NCBI GenBank assembly: GCA_007118195.1
Contig: SKSA01000176.1
Location: forward strand, 1-21,870
Direction: 5' to 3'
Source of the DNA: Anaerobacillus sp.
GTDB taxonomy: Bacteria > Bacillota > Bacilli > Bacillales > Anaerobacillaceae
Length of the DNA: 21,870 bases
Part shown: in pieces, positions 14,570 through 21,810 of the stretch
Position numbering within the stretch: position 1 is the first letter of the stretch
How the letters are laid out: each line of letters opens with the position of its first letter
Made by a program: the position numbers and the translations under genes
Notes under the pieces: model-generated
The model's database searches: none
Seen by the model: only the letters and a program-made list of their open reading frames with translations
Told to the model about the DNA's origin: nothing

Positions 14570-15607
14570 ATGAACTTAAAAGAGTCTGTATCATCTTTAG
14601 TGAAAGATTTACTCGGAGTTGCTCTATTACTAGCTTTTTTATTGTTATTTTTTAATATTGATAAAATCAAAAATACAAGTACACTATCAGACTTACCTGA
14701 TAGTATTGTTAATGTAAATACTATATTTATTAGTATTATAATAGAAGCTTTTCCGTTTATTTTGTTAGGAGTATTCGTTTCTGCGTTAATTCAAATTTAC
14801 GTTTCAGAAGATACAATCCAAAAATATTTACCTAAAAGTGCACTTGGCGCACTATTTCCAGCAGCTATTCTTGGGGCAATTTTCCCTATATGTGAATGCG
14901 CCATTGTTCCAGTCGTACGCCGATTAATTAAAAAAGGAATGCCACTACATGTAGGTGTCGTATTTTTAGTGGGAGCACCAATTCTAAATCCGGTGGTTTT
15001 TGCGTCAACATACTTTGCTTTTAGAAATAATCCAACGGTTCTTTATTCACGAATGGGACTAGCTTTCATTTTAGCCATACTAATTGGAGCGATTATTTAT
15101 TTTATTTTCAGAAAAAATTCGGATCAATTAAAATGGAGTAAAGAAGAATTACTAGGAAAACAAGTTGTACAAAAGGTACCTGTAGCAGTGACCACAAAAA
15201 CAGCTCGAGTAAAACAAACGATGTATCATGCCGCTGATGAGTTTTTTATGATGGGAAAATATTTAATTGCTGGAGCGTTTATCGCAGCTCTTTTCCAAAC
15301 GTTTTTAGATCGTAGTGTTTTGCAAGCGCTCGGATCAAATGAGTATTCAGCAACTTTCGTTATGATGGCATTTGCTTATGTGTTATCATTATGCTCAGAA
15401 GCAGACGCTTTTGTTGCGGCTTCTTTTGCAAATAATTTTACAACGAGTTCTATCATCGCCTTTTTAGTATATGGACCGATGATCGACTTAAAAAATACAA
15501 TTATGCTACTTGCCTTCTTTAAAACGAAGTTTGTTTTAGTCTTTATTAGTACAGTAACTGCGGTCGTTTTTGGATCTGTTTTATTTTTACACTTTTTCAT
15601 TTTGTAA
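14570..15607 (+). CDS. ycgR: YcgR-type permease (UPF0718/DUF318)
   Basis: This is a 345-aa polytopic membrane protein, about eight hydrophobic segments, of the UPF0718 permease family. The two family repeats are visible. One carries FPICECAIVPVVRRLIKKG (Cys108, Cys110) followed by GAPILNPVV; the second carries SLCSEADAFVAASF (Cys275). Cysteines in membrane-embedded signature motifs suggest metal or thiol chemistry, but transport substrate is unproven. ATG 14570 follows AGGAG by about 9 nt. It is followed by ycgQ after 27 nt and is divergent from the CobW GTPase. In Firmicutes these three families are commonly discussed with metal homeostasis, so zinc-linked transport is a reasonable hypothesis. 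Confidence 0.88.
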   Translation: MNLKESVSSLVKDLLGVALLLAFLLLFFNIDKIKNTSTLSDLPDSIVNVNTIFISIIIEAFPFILLGVFVSALIQIYVSEDTIQKYLPKSALGALFPAAILGAIFPICECAIVPVVRRLIKKGMPLHVGVVFLVGAPILNPVVFASTYFAFRNNPTVLYSRMGLAFILAILIGAIIYFIFRKNSDQLKWSKEELLGKQVVQKVPVAVTTKTARVKQTMYHAADEFFMMGKYLIAGAFIAALFQTFLDRSVLQALGSNEYSATFVMMAFAYVLSLCSEADAFVAASFANNFTTSSIIAFLVYGPMIDLKNTIMLLAFFKTKFVLVFISTVTAVVFGSVLFLHFFIL

Positions 15608-15634
15608 TACTTTTATAGATTGGAAGTGAATTCT

Positions 15635-16591
15635 ATGAATAGTAATGGAGATTTAAGTTTTCATGCTTATATTAGAGGAATTATTCTGTTCGGTTTTGCG
15701 TTATTAATTTTAGGGTTAATTATTACAGATAACATGAAATATTACATTGCACCAAAAATGATGCCCTTTATCTATTTTTCAGTTGCTATGTTCTTTCTAT
15801 TAGGGATTATTCAAATTTTTCGCAGTACGAAAAAAGGACAATCCGAACAAGAGGAGGATTGCGATTGCGGGCTAGACCATCAAGTATCAGGGCCTACGTG
15901 GCTTAAATTTGTCATATATTCTATATTTATTTTACCGTTGTTAACGGGCTTTATTATTCCGGACCAAGCTTTAAATAGCACCATCGCTGCAAATCGAGGT
16001 ATTATTTACGGTTCTGGAAACGCCCAACCAGTAACTCCAGTTGATAATGAGCCGTCCAATACTCCTAGAACGGACCAATTTTTAAATGACCCGGAAGGAT
16101 ATTTATCGAGCATTAGTGAAGATCCGTTTGACGATGATTTAGAACATTATCGAATTGAAGACTTTTACGATGAAGATTGGTTTAATGAATATTACGATTC
16201 ATTACTTATCGAGTTATTAGAGGAGCCTGTAATTAAAGTCACTGATGAAAATTATTTAGATGTAATGACTCTTTTAGACTTGCATTTAGATAAGTTTATT
16301 GGTAAAGAGCTTGAAACTACCGGTTTTGTGTATCGAGAGTCTGATTTTGACGACAACCGCCTAGTTGTTGCTAGATTTTCGATGACATGTTGTACTGCGG
16401 ATGCCGGTGTTTACGGTACGTTAGTGGAAACAGACGAAGCTTCAGCGTATGAAAATGATATGTGGATTAGAGTTAGAGGAACCATTCATAAAACTGAGTA
16501 TCACGGCTTCAAATTACCGGTTATTCAGCTTAGAGAAGTTACTGTTGTTGCTGAACCCGACTCTCCTTATGTTTACCCAAGCTTTAGATAA
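15635..16591 (+). CDS. ycgQ: YcgQ-type membrane protein (TIGR03943/DUF1980)
   Basis: This 318-aa protein has hydrophobic segments near 13-31, 42-62 and 90-108, then a long acidic segment (about 134-200). The C-terminal domain carries the conserved TCCTAD motif (Cys252, Cys253). A cytoplasmic-loop-like stretch EEDCDCGLDH (Cys76, Cys78, His82) could bind metal. The family nearly always accompanies a UPF0718 permease, as here, and probably forms a complex with it. I chose ATG 15635 because GGAAGTG lies 6 nt upstream. An in-frame TTG at 15620 would place the ribosome site inside the gene. The function is unknown beyond the genetic link. Confidence 0.87.
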   Translation: MNSNGDLSFHAYIRGIILFGFALLILGLIITDNMKYYIAPKMMPFIYFSVAMFFLLGIIQIFRSTKKGQSEQEEDCDCGLDHQVSGPTWLKFVIYSIFILPLLTGFIIPDQALNSTIAANRGIIYGSGNAQPVTPVDNEPSNTPRTDQFLNDPEGYLSSISEDPFDDDLEHYRIEDFYDEDWFNEYYDSLLIELLEEPVIKVTDENYLDVMTLLDLHLDKFIGKELETTGFVYRESDFDDNRLVVARFSMTCCTADAGVYGTLVETDEASAYENDMWIRVRGTIHKTEYHGFKLPVIQLREVTVVAEPDSPYVYPSFR

Positions 16592-16599
16592 TTAACAAG

Positions 16600-16645
16600 A
16601 AAAGCGCAAAGAGATGATTTATAATAGTCATCCCTTTGCGCTTTT
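16600..16645. terminator. Bidirectional terminator between ycgQ and trpB
   Basis: An 18-bp stem with one mismatch (16600-16617 with 16628-16645) is flanked by A-rich and T-rich runs. It sits between two convergent genes. Confidence 0.88.
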
Positions 16646-16650
16646 TATAT

Positions 16651-17835
16651 TTACTGCTCTTTTAATAAGCGAGCTACTTCATTGACATCTTTGTCTCCAC
16701 GACCTGAAATGTTAATAATAATAATTTGATCTTCACTCATTTTAGGAGCTTCTTTAACGACATAAGCTACAGCATGTGCGCTTTCTAACGCTGGAATAAT
16801 TCCTTCTGTACGAGCAAGTTCTTGAAACGCATCTAAAACTTCCTGTTTAGTCACTGTAAAATATTCAGCCCGACCACTGACTTTTAAATAACTATGCTCT
16901 GGTCCAATACCTGGGTAATCAAGGCCAGCAGAAATAGAATTTGTCGGCATTGGATTTCCCTGATCGTCTTGTAAAACTAAACACTTAAAACCATGTAAAA
17001 CACCTGGCGTTCCTTCTGTTAAACTAGCAGCTTCTTCTGGTTCAACGCCTACTAAACGAACATTTTCTTCAGCAATATATTCTGCAAAAGCTCCGATGGC
17101 GTTACTGCCACCACCAGCACAAGCAACGACCATATGTGGTAATCGACCTTCTTTTTCTAAGATTTGTCGTTTAGATTCTTTGCTTATGATCGCTTGAAAG
17201 TGTCTTACAATCGACGGAAATGGATGTGGCCCAACGGCTGAGCCTAATAAATAAAACGTATTTTCATAGTTAACGACTAAGTCATTTAGCGCCTCATCTA
17301 CAGCATCTTTTAGTCGGCCTTGCCCTTTATGAACGGCAACAACCTTTGCGCCAAGAAGTTCCATTCGAAATACATTTAGAGCTTGCCTTCTTGTATCTTC
17401 AGCACCCATATAAATGATACAGTCCATACCAAGCATTGCACATGCAGTAGCGGTAGCAACCCCATGCTGCCCTGCACCGGTTTCAGCAATAATACGATGC
17501 GCACCCATTCTTTTTGCTAGTAATATTTGTCCTAAAACATTGTTAATCTTATGAGCACCTGTATGATTAAGGTCTTCTCGTTTTAAATATACTTTTGCAC
17601 CACCTAACTTTTCAGTTAAACGTTTAGCAAAAGTTAGTGGATTTTCCCTACCTACATATTCCTTCAAGTAATATATATATTCCTCATTAAAATCAGGATC
17701 GTCTTTATACTTCTCAAATGCTTCTTCTAGTCTGTCAAGTACTGGCTGTAATTGTGGTGGTACAAAGCTACCTCCAAACTCTCCGAAATAACCTTTTTCA
17801 CTCTTCTCCACATTCATCGTCTCAACTTTACTCAT
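16651..17835 (-). CDS. trpB: Tryptophan synthase beta chain, stand-alone
   Basis: TrpB joins indole and serine to make tryptophan using PLP. At 394 aa it has all core motifs: [10 protein letters not shown] with PLP lysine Lys96, AETGAGQHG with catalytic Glu118, the PLP-phosphate loop [10 protein letters not shown], and [11 protein letters not shown]. The segment after [13 protein letters not shown] reads [15 protein letters not shown]. Typical operon TrpBs have an SG..TLKDA pattern there, so this copy is somewhat diverged in the COMM region that talks to TrpA. No trpA or other trp gene is in the window. It lies 93 nt after cimA and is probably co-transcribed with it. ATG 17835 follows AAAGG by about 10 nt. 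It may use free indole or pair with a TrpA encoded elsewhere. Confidence 0.94.
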   Translation of the reverse strand: MSKVETMNVEKSEKGYFGEFGGSFVPPQLQPVLDRLEEAFEKYKDDPDFNEEYIYYLKEYVGRENPLTFAKRLTEKLGGAKVYLKREDLNHTGAHKINNVLGQILLAKRMGAHRIIAETGAGQHGVATATACAMLGMDCIIYMGAEDTRRQALNVFRMELLGAKVVAVHKGQGRLKDAVDEALNDLVVNYENTFYLLGSAVGPHPFPSIVRHFQAIISKESKRQILEKEGRLPHMVVACAGGGSNAIGAFAEYIAEENVRLVGVEPEEAASLTEGTPGVLHGFKCLVLQDDQGNPMPTNSISAGLDYPGIGPEHSYLKVSGRAEYFTVTKQEVLDAFQELARTEGIIPALESAHAVAYVVKEAPKMSEDQIIIINISGRGDKDVNEVARLLKEQ

Positions 17836-17928
17836 CTCATCTCATCCTTTCAATCTCTAAACTATTCTAAACTATCTCTATAATATCAGTAAATTACGAC
17901 ATCTTCAATATTAGCTTTTACAATATGT

Positions 17929-19554
17929 TTAATGATTACTTACCCCGAGACAATGTTCATTTTGACTCGGATGATTTAGTTCAATTTCACTATCGTTTTT
18001 CATTAAATAATATTGAACACTATCAATTAGCGCTAGCCAACTTGCTTTTATGATATTTCCTGAGACACCAATTGTACTCCATTTTTCATTACCATCCGAA
18101 GATTCAATTAAAACTCTTACTTTTGATGCTGTGGCTTCCGTTTCATCAAGGACCCGTACTTTGTAATCTGATAAATTCATATTTTTTATAATCGGATAAA
18201 ACTGTTCTAAACCTTTACGTAAAGCATGATCAAGAGCATTCACAGGTCCATTGCCTTCCGCTGCTGTTAAAACCACTTCATCTTGAACACAAAGTTTCAC
18301 TACCGCTTCTGTTGAAAATACTTGATCTCCATTTTTTTCAATAAAAATTTTATAATAATCTAATGTAAAATAATCTTTCCATTCATCAAAGCCCTTTTTT
18401 ACTAATAGTTCAAAAGATGCTTCTGCTGCTTCATATTGATAACCTTCATGTTCCTTTTCTTTAATCGTATCAAGCAGCTTTTTACTCATTGGATCTTTTT
18501 TATCAAATGTATAATTCCATTCTTTTGCCTTAAACATTAAATTACTTTGTCCTGATAACTCGGAAACTAGAACACGCCTCGTATTCCCCAACGATTCAGG
18601 TTTTACATGTTCATACGTCTCAGGATGTTTCAAAACTGCACTTACATGCATTCCACCTTTATGAGCGAAGGCACTTTTTCCTACGAAAGGTTGATTGCTC
18701 GGAGCAGTTTGATTAGCAATTTCATGGACATATTTTGAAATTGAAGTTAATTTAGTTAATTTTTCTTCACCGATACAATCGAAGTTTAATTTCATTTGTA
18801 AGTTTGGAATTACTGATATTAAATTAGCATTGCCACAGCGCTCACCATAACCATTCATTGTTCCTTGTACTTGCCTTGCTCCAGCTTGAATGGCGGCTAT
18901 AGAATTAGCTACTGCCAATTCTCCATCATTATGACAGTGAATTCCAACTTGAACCGAAACTTTACTACAAACATCTTTAACAATTTCAAAAATTTCGTGC
19001 GGAAGAGTACCACCATTTGTATCGCAAAGGGCAATACAGTTAGCTCCAGCTTTTTCTGCTGACAGAATTGCTGCGATAGCATATTCCCGATTGTTTTTAT
19101 AGCCATCAAAAAAATGCTCTGCATCGAAAATGACTTCTAAGCCTTTTTCTCTTAAAAATAAAACGGAATCAGAAATCATTTGTAAATTTTCGTCTAGTGT
19201 TGTTCTTAATGCTTCCTTAACTTGAAAATCCCATGTTTTTCCGAATATGGCAACGGCCTTAACACCACTTTCAATCAATTTTTGTAAGTTTTCGTCTTCT
19301 TTAGCTCTTACCCCGATTCTTCTTGTACTTCCAAAAGCTGTGATCGTTGCGTTTTCTAAGTTCAGATGCTGAACTCTTTTGAAAAACTCCATATCTTTCG
19401 GGTTACTTCCTGGCCAACCACCTTCTATATAATGAATCCCTAGTTGATCCAGCTTTTTGACAAGCTTTAGTTTGTCATCGACTGATAAGCTTACTCCTTC
19501 TCCCTGCGTACCATCACGCAATGTCGTATCAAAGAGAAAAACTTGTTCTCTCAA
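17929..19554 (-). CDS. cimA: (R)-citramalate synthase
   Basis: This 541-aa enzyme condenses pyruvate and acetyl-CoA to citramalate, the entry to the threonine-independent isoleucine pathway. The TIM-barrel domain has DTTLRDGTQ (Arg13, metal ligand Asp14), FDAEHFFDG, CDTNGGTLP and metal ligands His206/His208 (IHCHND). The subtype signature GGWPGSNPKD and the FDAEHFFDG form distinguish it from isopropylmalate synthase. A C-terminal LeuA-type allosteric domain follows (about 390-520), probably sensing isoleucine. The start is TTG 19554, with GGGGGAA about 5 nt upstream. No leuCDB or ilv genes are visible here. An extended -10 promoter at 19629-19657 lies upstream. The subtype is likely but not certain, as homocitrate and isopropylmalate synthases are related. 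Confidence 0.9.
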   Translation of the reverse strand: MREQVFLFDTTLRDGTQGEGVSLSVDDKLKLVKKLDQLGIHYIEGGWPGSNPKDMEFFKRVQHLNLENATITAFGSTRRIGVRAKEDENLQKLIESGVKAVAIFGKTWDFQVKEALRTTLDENLQMISDSVLFLREKGLEVIFDAEHFFDGYKNNREYAIAAILSAEKAGANCIALCDTNGGTLPHEIFEIVKDVCSKVSVQVGIHCHNDGELAVANSIAAIQAGARQVQGTMNGYGERCGNANLISVIPNLQMKLNFDCIGEEKLTKLTSISKYVHEIANQTAPSNQPFVGKSAFAHKGGMHVSAVLKHPETYEHVKPESLGNTRRVLVSELSGQSNLMFKAKEWNYTFDKKDPMSKKLLDTIKEKEHEGYQYEAAEASFELLVKKGFDEWKDYFTLDYYKIFIEKNGDQVFSTEAVVKLCVQDEVVLTAAEGNGPVNALDHALRKGLEQFYPIIKNMNLSDYKVRVLDETEATASKVRVLIESSDGNEKWSTIGVSGNIIKASWLALIDSVQYYLMKNDSEIELNHPSQNEHCLGVSNH

Positions 19555-19575
19555 GCTAATTCCCCCAATGCAATA

Positions 19576-19590
19576 TAATGTAATACATTA
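19576..19590. promoter_or_regulatory. 7-1-7 palindrome in the cimA leader
   Basis: TAATGTAATACATTA is a perfect inverted repeat of 7 bases around one central base. It lies between the predicted start site and the TTG start codon of cimA. It is a possible operator with unknown regulator. Confidence 0.35.
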
Positions 19591-19628
19591 ACGTATCTCA
19601 TCACTAATTTTTTTTAATAATGCCTCCA

Positions 19629-19657
19629 ATTATACCACAGCTTATCTATTATTTCTA
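19629..19657 (-). promoter_or_regulatory. Probable promoter of cimA-trpB
   Basis: On the minus strand TATAAT (19634-19629) is preceded by TGG, an extended -10. A weak -35 TAGAAA (19657-19652) lies 17 nt away. Sequences with 11 of 15 matches to the CodY box (19660-19674) overlap the upstream edge. In such AT-rich DNA that is weak evidence. Confidence 0.5.
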
Positions 19658-19696
19658 TCTGTTTTCTAAAAAATTAAAATAAATAGAAAATTTTTT

Positions 19697-19812
19697 TAAA
19701 AAAAAGTGATCAATAAAAGTTTTAGTTTCTCCTCATTATATTTAAACGAACTACCCGGGGTTTCCATCTAAATATAATTTACCTAAAGAGTACTGATACT
19801 TTTAGTGATCAC
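19697..19812 (-). ncRNA. Large branched hairpin with T-run: unusual terminator or structured RNA
   Basis: Outer arms 19706-19720 and 19798-19812 pair at 14 of 15 positions. Inner arms ATTATATTTA (19735-19744) and 19769-19778 pair perfectly around a 24-nt loop containing ACCCGGGG. On the minus strand the structure ends in eight T. It begins 9 nt after the antiterminator gene, so at least it should end that operon. At about 107 nt with side segments it is much larger than a normal terminator. I could not assign it to a riboswitch class. Confidence 0.55.
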
Positions 19813-19821
19813 GATAAAACC

Positions 19822-20652
19822 TTATTTTTCTGCTAACCTTTGAATGTGCAAAGCGATATATGCTTGTTCAGATAAAGGGAATTCATAACCATAATCAGCT
19901 TTTACCATTTCAGAGATTTTCCCGGCAACTTGAAAGGCTGTTTTATGATTCTTCTTAATAACTTGAAGCATTTCATCATCAATGTCATGAAAAGGCTCCT
20001 GTTCTTGAAGCCTTTGAAAAGCAAACCGTAAATGTGTTAAAAGGCGCTGATATGCGACCGATTGATCTTGAATTTTGATATTAAATTCTCCCTCAACAAG
20101 CTCCACTACATCACTGATAAACGTTGTTACATCAAGTGAAGATTTAACACTTGTACGATTCATTTTAGCAGTATGAATATGTAGGGCAATATAGCCTACT
20201 TCGTCTTCAGGAATATCAAAATTCATTTGACTTTTTATTCTATTTTTCGCCCAAAGTCCGATCTCATATTCTTCTTTATACAAAGCCTTGATTTCTGCTA
20301 ATAACTTATTTTGAATAACATAGCCTTGCTTTAAACGTTCAAAAGCAAAAGACAAATGGTCGGTTAATGCGACGTGAATATGATCATTTAACGGAGCCAT
20401 GAGTGCGCCTTCTGCATAACTAATGATTTCTTCTGCGATTTTAATATGCTCCATAGGTAGCGTACTTAAGATTTCCTGGAATTTTTCGTATTCCATCCCA
20501 TCTTCCATAATGAACACTTTTTCAATTTTAGCTTTTGCTACAACATCGTTTTTCTTTTTTTGGAAAGCGATCCCAGAACCCATGACGATCTTCTCAATGC
20601 CATCTTCATCAACAATCACAGCATTATTATTCAATACCTTCTTAATTTTCAT
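19822..20652 (-). CDS. BglG-family transcription antiterminator (LicT/SacT/GlcT type)
   Basis: This 276-aa protein has an N-terminal CAT RNA-binding domain (about 1-57, MKIKKVLNNNAVIV and GSGIAF). Two PTS-regulation domains follow (PRD1 about 65-170, PRD2 about 171-276). The four regulatory histidines are present at His99, His158, His207 and His269, matching the LicT positions closely. Phosphorylated or free, such proteins bind a RAT hairpin and prevent early termination. The RAT at 21357-21385, upstream of the neighbouring IIA gene, is of the LicT/SacT/SacY type. The protein therefore probably controls its own operon. The exact sugar cannot be told; GlcT is an alternative name. It has a good AAGGA ribosome site. 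Confidence 0.92.
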   Translation of the reverse strand: MKIKKVLNNNAVIVDEDGIEKIVMGSGIAFQKKKNDVVAKAKIEKVFIMEDGMEYEKFQEILSTLPMEHIKIAEEIISYAEGALMAPLNDHIHVALTDHLSFAFERLKQGYVIQNKLLAEIKALYKEEYEIGLWAKNRIKSQMNFDIPEDEVGYIALHIHTAKMNRTSVKSSLDVTTFISDVVELVEGEFNIKIQDQSVAYQRLLTHLRFAFQRLQEQEPFHDIDDEMLQVIKKNHKTAFQVAGKISEMVKADYGYEFPLSEQAYIALHIQRLAEK

Positions 20653-20756
20653 TTCTTCCTTCTCCTTTATAACAAGCTATCCTAATCTTAATTAAAATGA
20701 TGACATTTGTATAGATAGCTTATCTTAACATTTAAGGAAGTAATTTTAAAAATATT

Positions 20757-21269
20757 TTATTTAAGTTTCACTTGTAATACTTTTGTAGTCCCACGATTTA
20801 CGTCAGTCACATTCTCTTTTATGAGTTCACTTACGATGTCACCATTCGTAATAATAACAGGAGTAACCGTGCTAGCAGCTTTTTCTTTAACTAAATCTAA
20901 AGAAAATTCCACTAAACGATCTCCTACTTTTACTTTGTCACCTTCTTTAATAAAAGTAGTGAAGCCTTCTCCCTTCATACTTACTGTTTCTAAACCGATA
21001 TGAATCAAAATTTCCATACCACCTTCTGATTTAATTCCGATTGCATGTTTTGTCGGAAAAACTTGAACAATTTCTCCATTAATAGGTGACGTCACTAAAC
21101 CTTCTGTTGGTTCAATCGCAAATCCGTCTCCCATCATTTTTTGAGCAAACGTTGGGTCAGGAACATCTTCAATTTTAACTAACTTTCCTTCTAAAGGGGC
21201 AACAATTTCCTCCTGATCAATCTTAACAACTTTTTCTTCTTTTCCAAATCCAAATAATTTTTTTAACAT
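20757..21269 (-). CDS. PTS glucose-type IIA component, free-standing
   Basis: This 170-aa protein of the EIIA-glucose/Crr family accepts phosphate from HPr and passes it to an EIIB domain. The active-site histidines are His75 (TKHAIGI) and His90 (ILIHIGLETV), the same numbers as in E. coli IIA-Glc. The blocks MMGDGFAIEP and SPINGEIVQVFPTKHA are typical. I chose ATG 21269, with AGAGAGG about 9 nt upstream; open frame upstream of that is not coding. It is followed after 104 nt by an antiterminator gene and preceded by a RAT/terminator. No EIIBC gene lies nearby, so it must serve a permease encoded elsewhere. Confidence 0.93.
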   Translation of the reverse strand: MLKKLFGFGKEEKVVKIDQEEIVAPLEGKLVKIEDVPDPTFAQKMMGDGFAIEPTEGLVTSPINGEIVQVFPTKHAIGIKSEGGMEILIHIGLETVSMKGEGFTTFIKEGDKVKVGDRLVEFSLDLVKEKAASTVTPVIITNGDIVSELIKENVTDVNRGTTKVLQVKLK

Positions 21270-21313
21270 GAATATCATCCTCTCTTTTTCGTTAGAATTC
21301 CACATTTACAAAT

Positions 21314-21363
21314 AAAAAAACCTAAAATACATAAAGGAATCTCCTCTACGCACTTTAGGTTTT
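21314..21363 (-). terminator. Leader terminator of the PTS IIA operon
   Basis: On the minus strand, AAAACCTAAA (21363-21354) pairs perfectly with 21326-21317, followed by seven U. It lies before the IIA start codon. It overlaps the RAT by seven bases, so the two structures exclude each other. Confidence 0.9.
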
Positions 21364-21385
21364 GCCTGCTTGCCAGTAACAATCC
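21357..21385 (-). promoter_or_regulatory. RAT ribonucleic antiterminator site
   Basis: The minus-strand sequence begins GGATTGTTACTGG, continues CAAGCAGGCAAAACCT, and matches the LicT/SacT/SacY-type RAT consensus throughout. Bound antiterminator stabilises it and blocks the overlapping terminator. This ties expression of IIA and the antiterminator gene to PTS sugar state. Confidence 0.93.
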
Positions 21386-21398
21386 TGTTTATTATTTT

Positions 21399-21435
21399 AA
21401 AAGTCGACCGAGCATTTCTTTTTTCATACAAAATA
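21399..21435 (-). repeat. Intergenic repeat R4 (right-arm remnant)
   Basis: It contains GTCGACCGAGCATTTC, a six-T run and CATACAAAA. Its bases 21404-21428 are identical to R1 at 9040-9064. It sits immediately upstream of the RAT of the PTS operon, in the spacer to a divergent small gene. Confidence 0.7.
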
Positions 21436-21573
21436 TGAGCATTTAACATTGGAACAAGAACTATAATATATAAATTTACTATGTTGATGAAGGATTGTCA
21501 ATATCGTAAGATTCATCATATATATGTTTAATAACAACAAAAATTTTTCCTTGAGGAAAGAGGTGGACAACAA

Positions 21574-21699
21574 TGAGAAAAATTAATAAAATTCCAGCTC
21601 AACGTCTCATGAATTATACTGAATTGCTATACAAATTAAAGGTTTTTTCAGCTAAAGACAAAAATGAAATTTTAAACAAATTAAATGAAAATCAGTGAG
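21574..21699 (+). CDS. Small 41-residue protein, unknown
   Basis: The ORF begins MRKINKIPAQRLMNY and ends LNKLNENQ. It is basic and helix-prone, with no membrane segment. ATG 21574 is preceded by AAAGAGGTGG about 6 nt upstream, a strong ribosome site that is the main reason to call it. A possible promoter, TTGTCA then ATATAT after 17 nt, lies near 21496-21524. The size and N-terminus recall small sporulation checkpoint peptides such as Sda, but the rest does not align and I do not assign it. It is divergent from the PTS operon and precedes a purine riboswitch. Confidence 0.55.
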
Positions 21700-21778
21700 T
21701 AAATACAAGGAAACACGAACGTTAATAACACTTTCGTTAAAATTATTCGTAAAATGCTGTTCACTCATGAAAACTTAT

Positions 21779-21786
21779 GCTATAAT
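21779..21786 (+). promoter_or_regulatory. Extended -10 promoter of the purine riboswitch transcript
   Basis: TGC directly precedes TATAAT (21781-21786). The -35 region is poor (TGTTCA at 17 nt). The riboswitch aptamer begins about 25 nt downstream. Confidence 0.65.
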
Positions 21787-21810
21787 CACTTCAACAAATA
21801 AAATATTAAT

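Noticed and set aside
15376..15600. Minus-strand open frame inside ycgR
   Set aside because: It is a shadow of a well-supported membrane protein gene, with no ribosome site or recognisable motif.
18865..19124. Open frames on both strands inside cimA
   Set aside because: They overlap the catalytic core of cimA in other frames and carry no family features.
19555..19700. T-box leader or CodY control of cimA-trpB
   Set aside because: There is no AGGGTGG-type T-box sequence. CodY-like matches reach only 11 of 15 in very AT-rich DNA.
19822..20652. Firm GlcT (ptsG) assignment
   Set aside because: The adjacent RAT is of LicT/SacT type and no ptsG is nearby, so the sugar is left open.
21574..21699. 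Sda or SinI identity for the 41-residue protein
   Set aside because: Only the first residues and size resemble Sda; the conserved helical pattern of either family is not visible.
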